A stretch of 64,000 bases of DNA from NCBI RefSeq assembly GCF_038008685.1, contig NZ_JBBOZQ010000001.1, positions 744,001 through 808,000 of the forward strand, in the 5' to 3' direction. The translations under genes were made by a program, and so were the position numbers. The notes below the pieces were generated by a model. It ran no database searches. It was given only the letters and a program-made list of their open reading frames with translations, and was not told the DNA's origin. The stretch is from Lysinibacillus sp. FSL W8-0992 (GTDB lineage: Bacteria; Bacillota; Bacilli; Bacillales_A; Planococcaceae). Below, piece by piece: positions 63,895 to 64,000 of the stretch (its first letter is position 1; the number at the start of each line of letters is the position of its first letter).

Positions 63895-64000
63895 TTATAA
63901 CTGTACCTCGGTAACTTCATTATTATTTTTATTGCCGTTACCGTTACCGTTACCGTTGCCATTGCCATTACCATTACCATTACCATTACCATTGCCGTTG
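63895..64000 (-). CDS. C-terminal part of a protein with an Asn-Gly repeat tail
   Basis: Only the last 35 codons are in the window. Reading leftward they give eleven Asn-Gly dipeptides (66 bp, 63934-63999, mixed AAC/AAT and GGC/GGT codons) followed by NKNNNEVTEVQL and a stop. The mixed codons suggest selected protein repeats as well as slippage. The protein's identity lies outside the window. The strong hairpin just downstream supports a real gene end. Confidence 0.7.
   Translation of the reverse strand, partial: NGNGNGNGNGNGNGNGNGNGNGNKNNNEVTEVQL
63934..63999. repeat. hexanucleotide repeat encoding Asn-Gly
   Basis: Eleven tandem 6-bp units (GCCGTT, ACCGTT, GCCATT or ACCATT on the plus strand) continue past the window edge. 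Confidence 0.9.

Noticed and set aside
1..64000. CRISPR arrays, tRNA or rRNA genes
   Set aside because: No regularly spaced repeats, tRNA cloverleafs or rRNA motifs were seen on either strand; the only arrays are coding repeats and att sites.

Overview
The window is the replication-origin region of a low-GC, spore-forming Firmicute. Protein sequences and gene order (dnaN-dnaA / rpmH-rnpA-spoIIIJ-jag-mnmE-mnmG-rsmG-noc-parA-parB ... rpsF-ssb-rpsR ... gdpP-rplI-dnaB-purA ... walRKHIJ-htrA-rlmH) fit a Lysinibacillus-like member of the Bacillales. This assignment comes from reading the proteins, not from a database search. No rRNA, tRNA or CRISPR array was seen.

Bases 1-41,828 are mostly conserved chromosome. 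dnaA and dnaN run leftward from a DnaA-box-rich oriC (about 2,714-3,262). Everything from rpmH on runs mainly rightward. The genes cover replication (dnaA, dnaN, dnaB, ssb), segregation (noc, parA, parB with an internal parS), tRNA/rRNA modification (mnmE, mnmG, rsmG, rlmH), membrane insertion (YidC/Jag), c-di-AMP turnover (gdpP) and the essential WalRK cell-wall system. Two insertions break this order. One is a lactococcin-972-like bacteriocin module with its membrane proteins and ABC ATPase (20,573-23,948). The other is a set of short dispersed repeats (15,684, 33,441 and the GC-rich hairpin at 30,490).

Bases 41,811-59,774 are the most interesting part: a chain of SCC-like (staphylococcal cassette chromosome-like) elements inserted at the 3' end of rlmH, the same gene (orfX) that SCCmec uses. 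The rlmH end carries an 18-bp att core, GAACCGTACCATAAGTAA. Near-identical copies recur at 55,289, 56,889 and 59,757, all in the same orientation. Cassette 1 (41,829-55,306) is bounded by a perfect 15-bp inverted repeat just inside the att sites. It encodes a Ccr-like large serine recombinase, a Cch-like DUF927 helicase, a DUF1643 protein and a RadC-like protein. Its cargo is a restriction-modification pair, a DUF4238 protein, a possible DUF6414 protein, a candidate structured RNA and several tiny genes. Cassettes 2 (a nucleotidyltransferase) and 3 (an orphan sporulation-type histidine kinase plus a LURP-one/YxjI-like protein) have no recombinase and look like passive passengers.

Bases 59,775-64,000 hold a polar amino-acid ABC transporter operon, a LysM-3D cell-wall protein with 51-bp internal repeats, and the C-terminal end of a leftward gene encoding an Asn-Gly repeat tail that runs out of the window.
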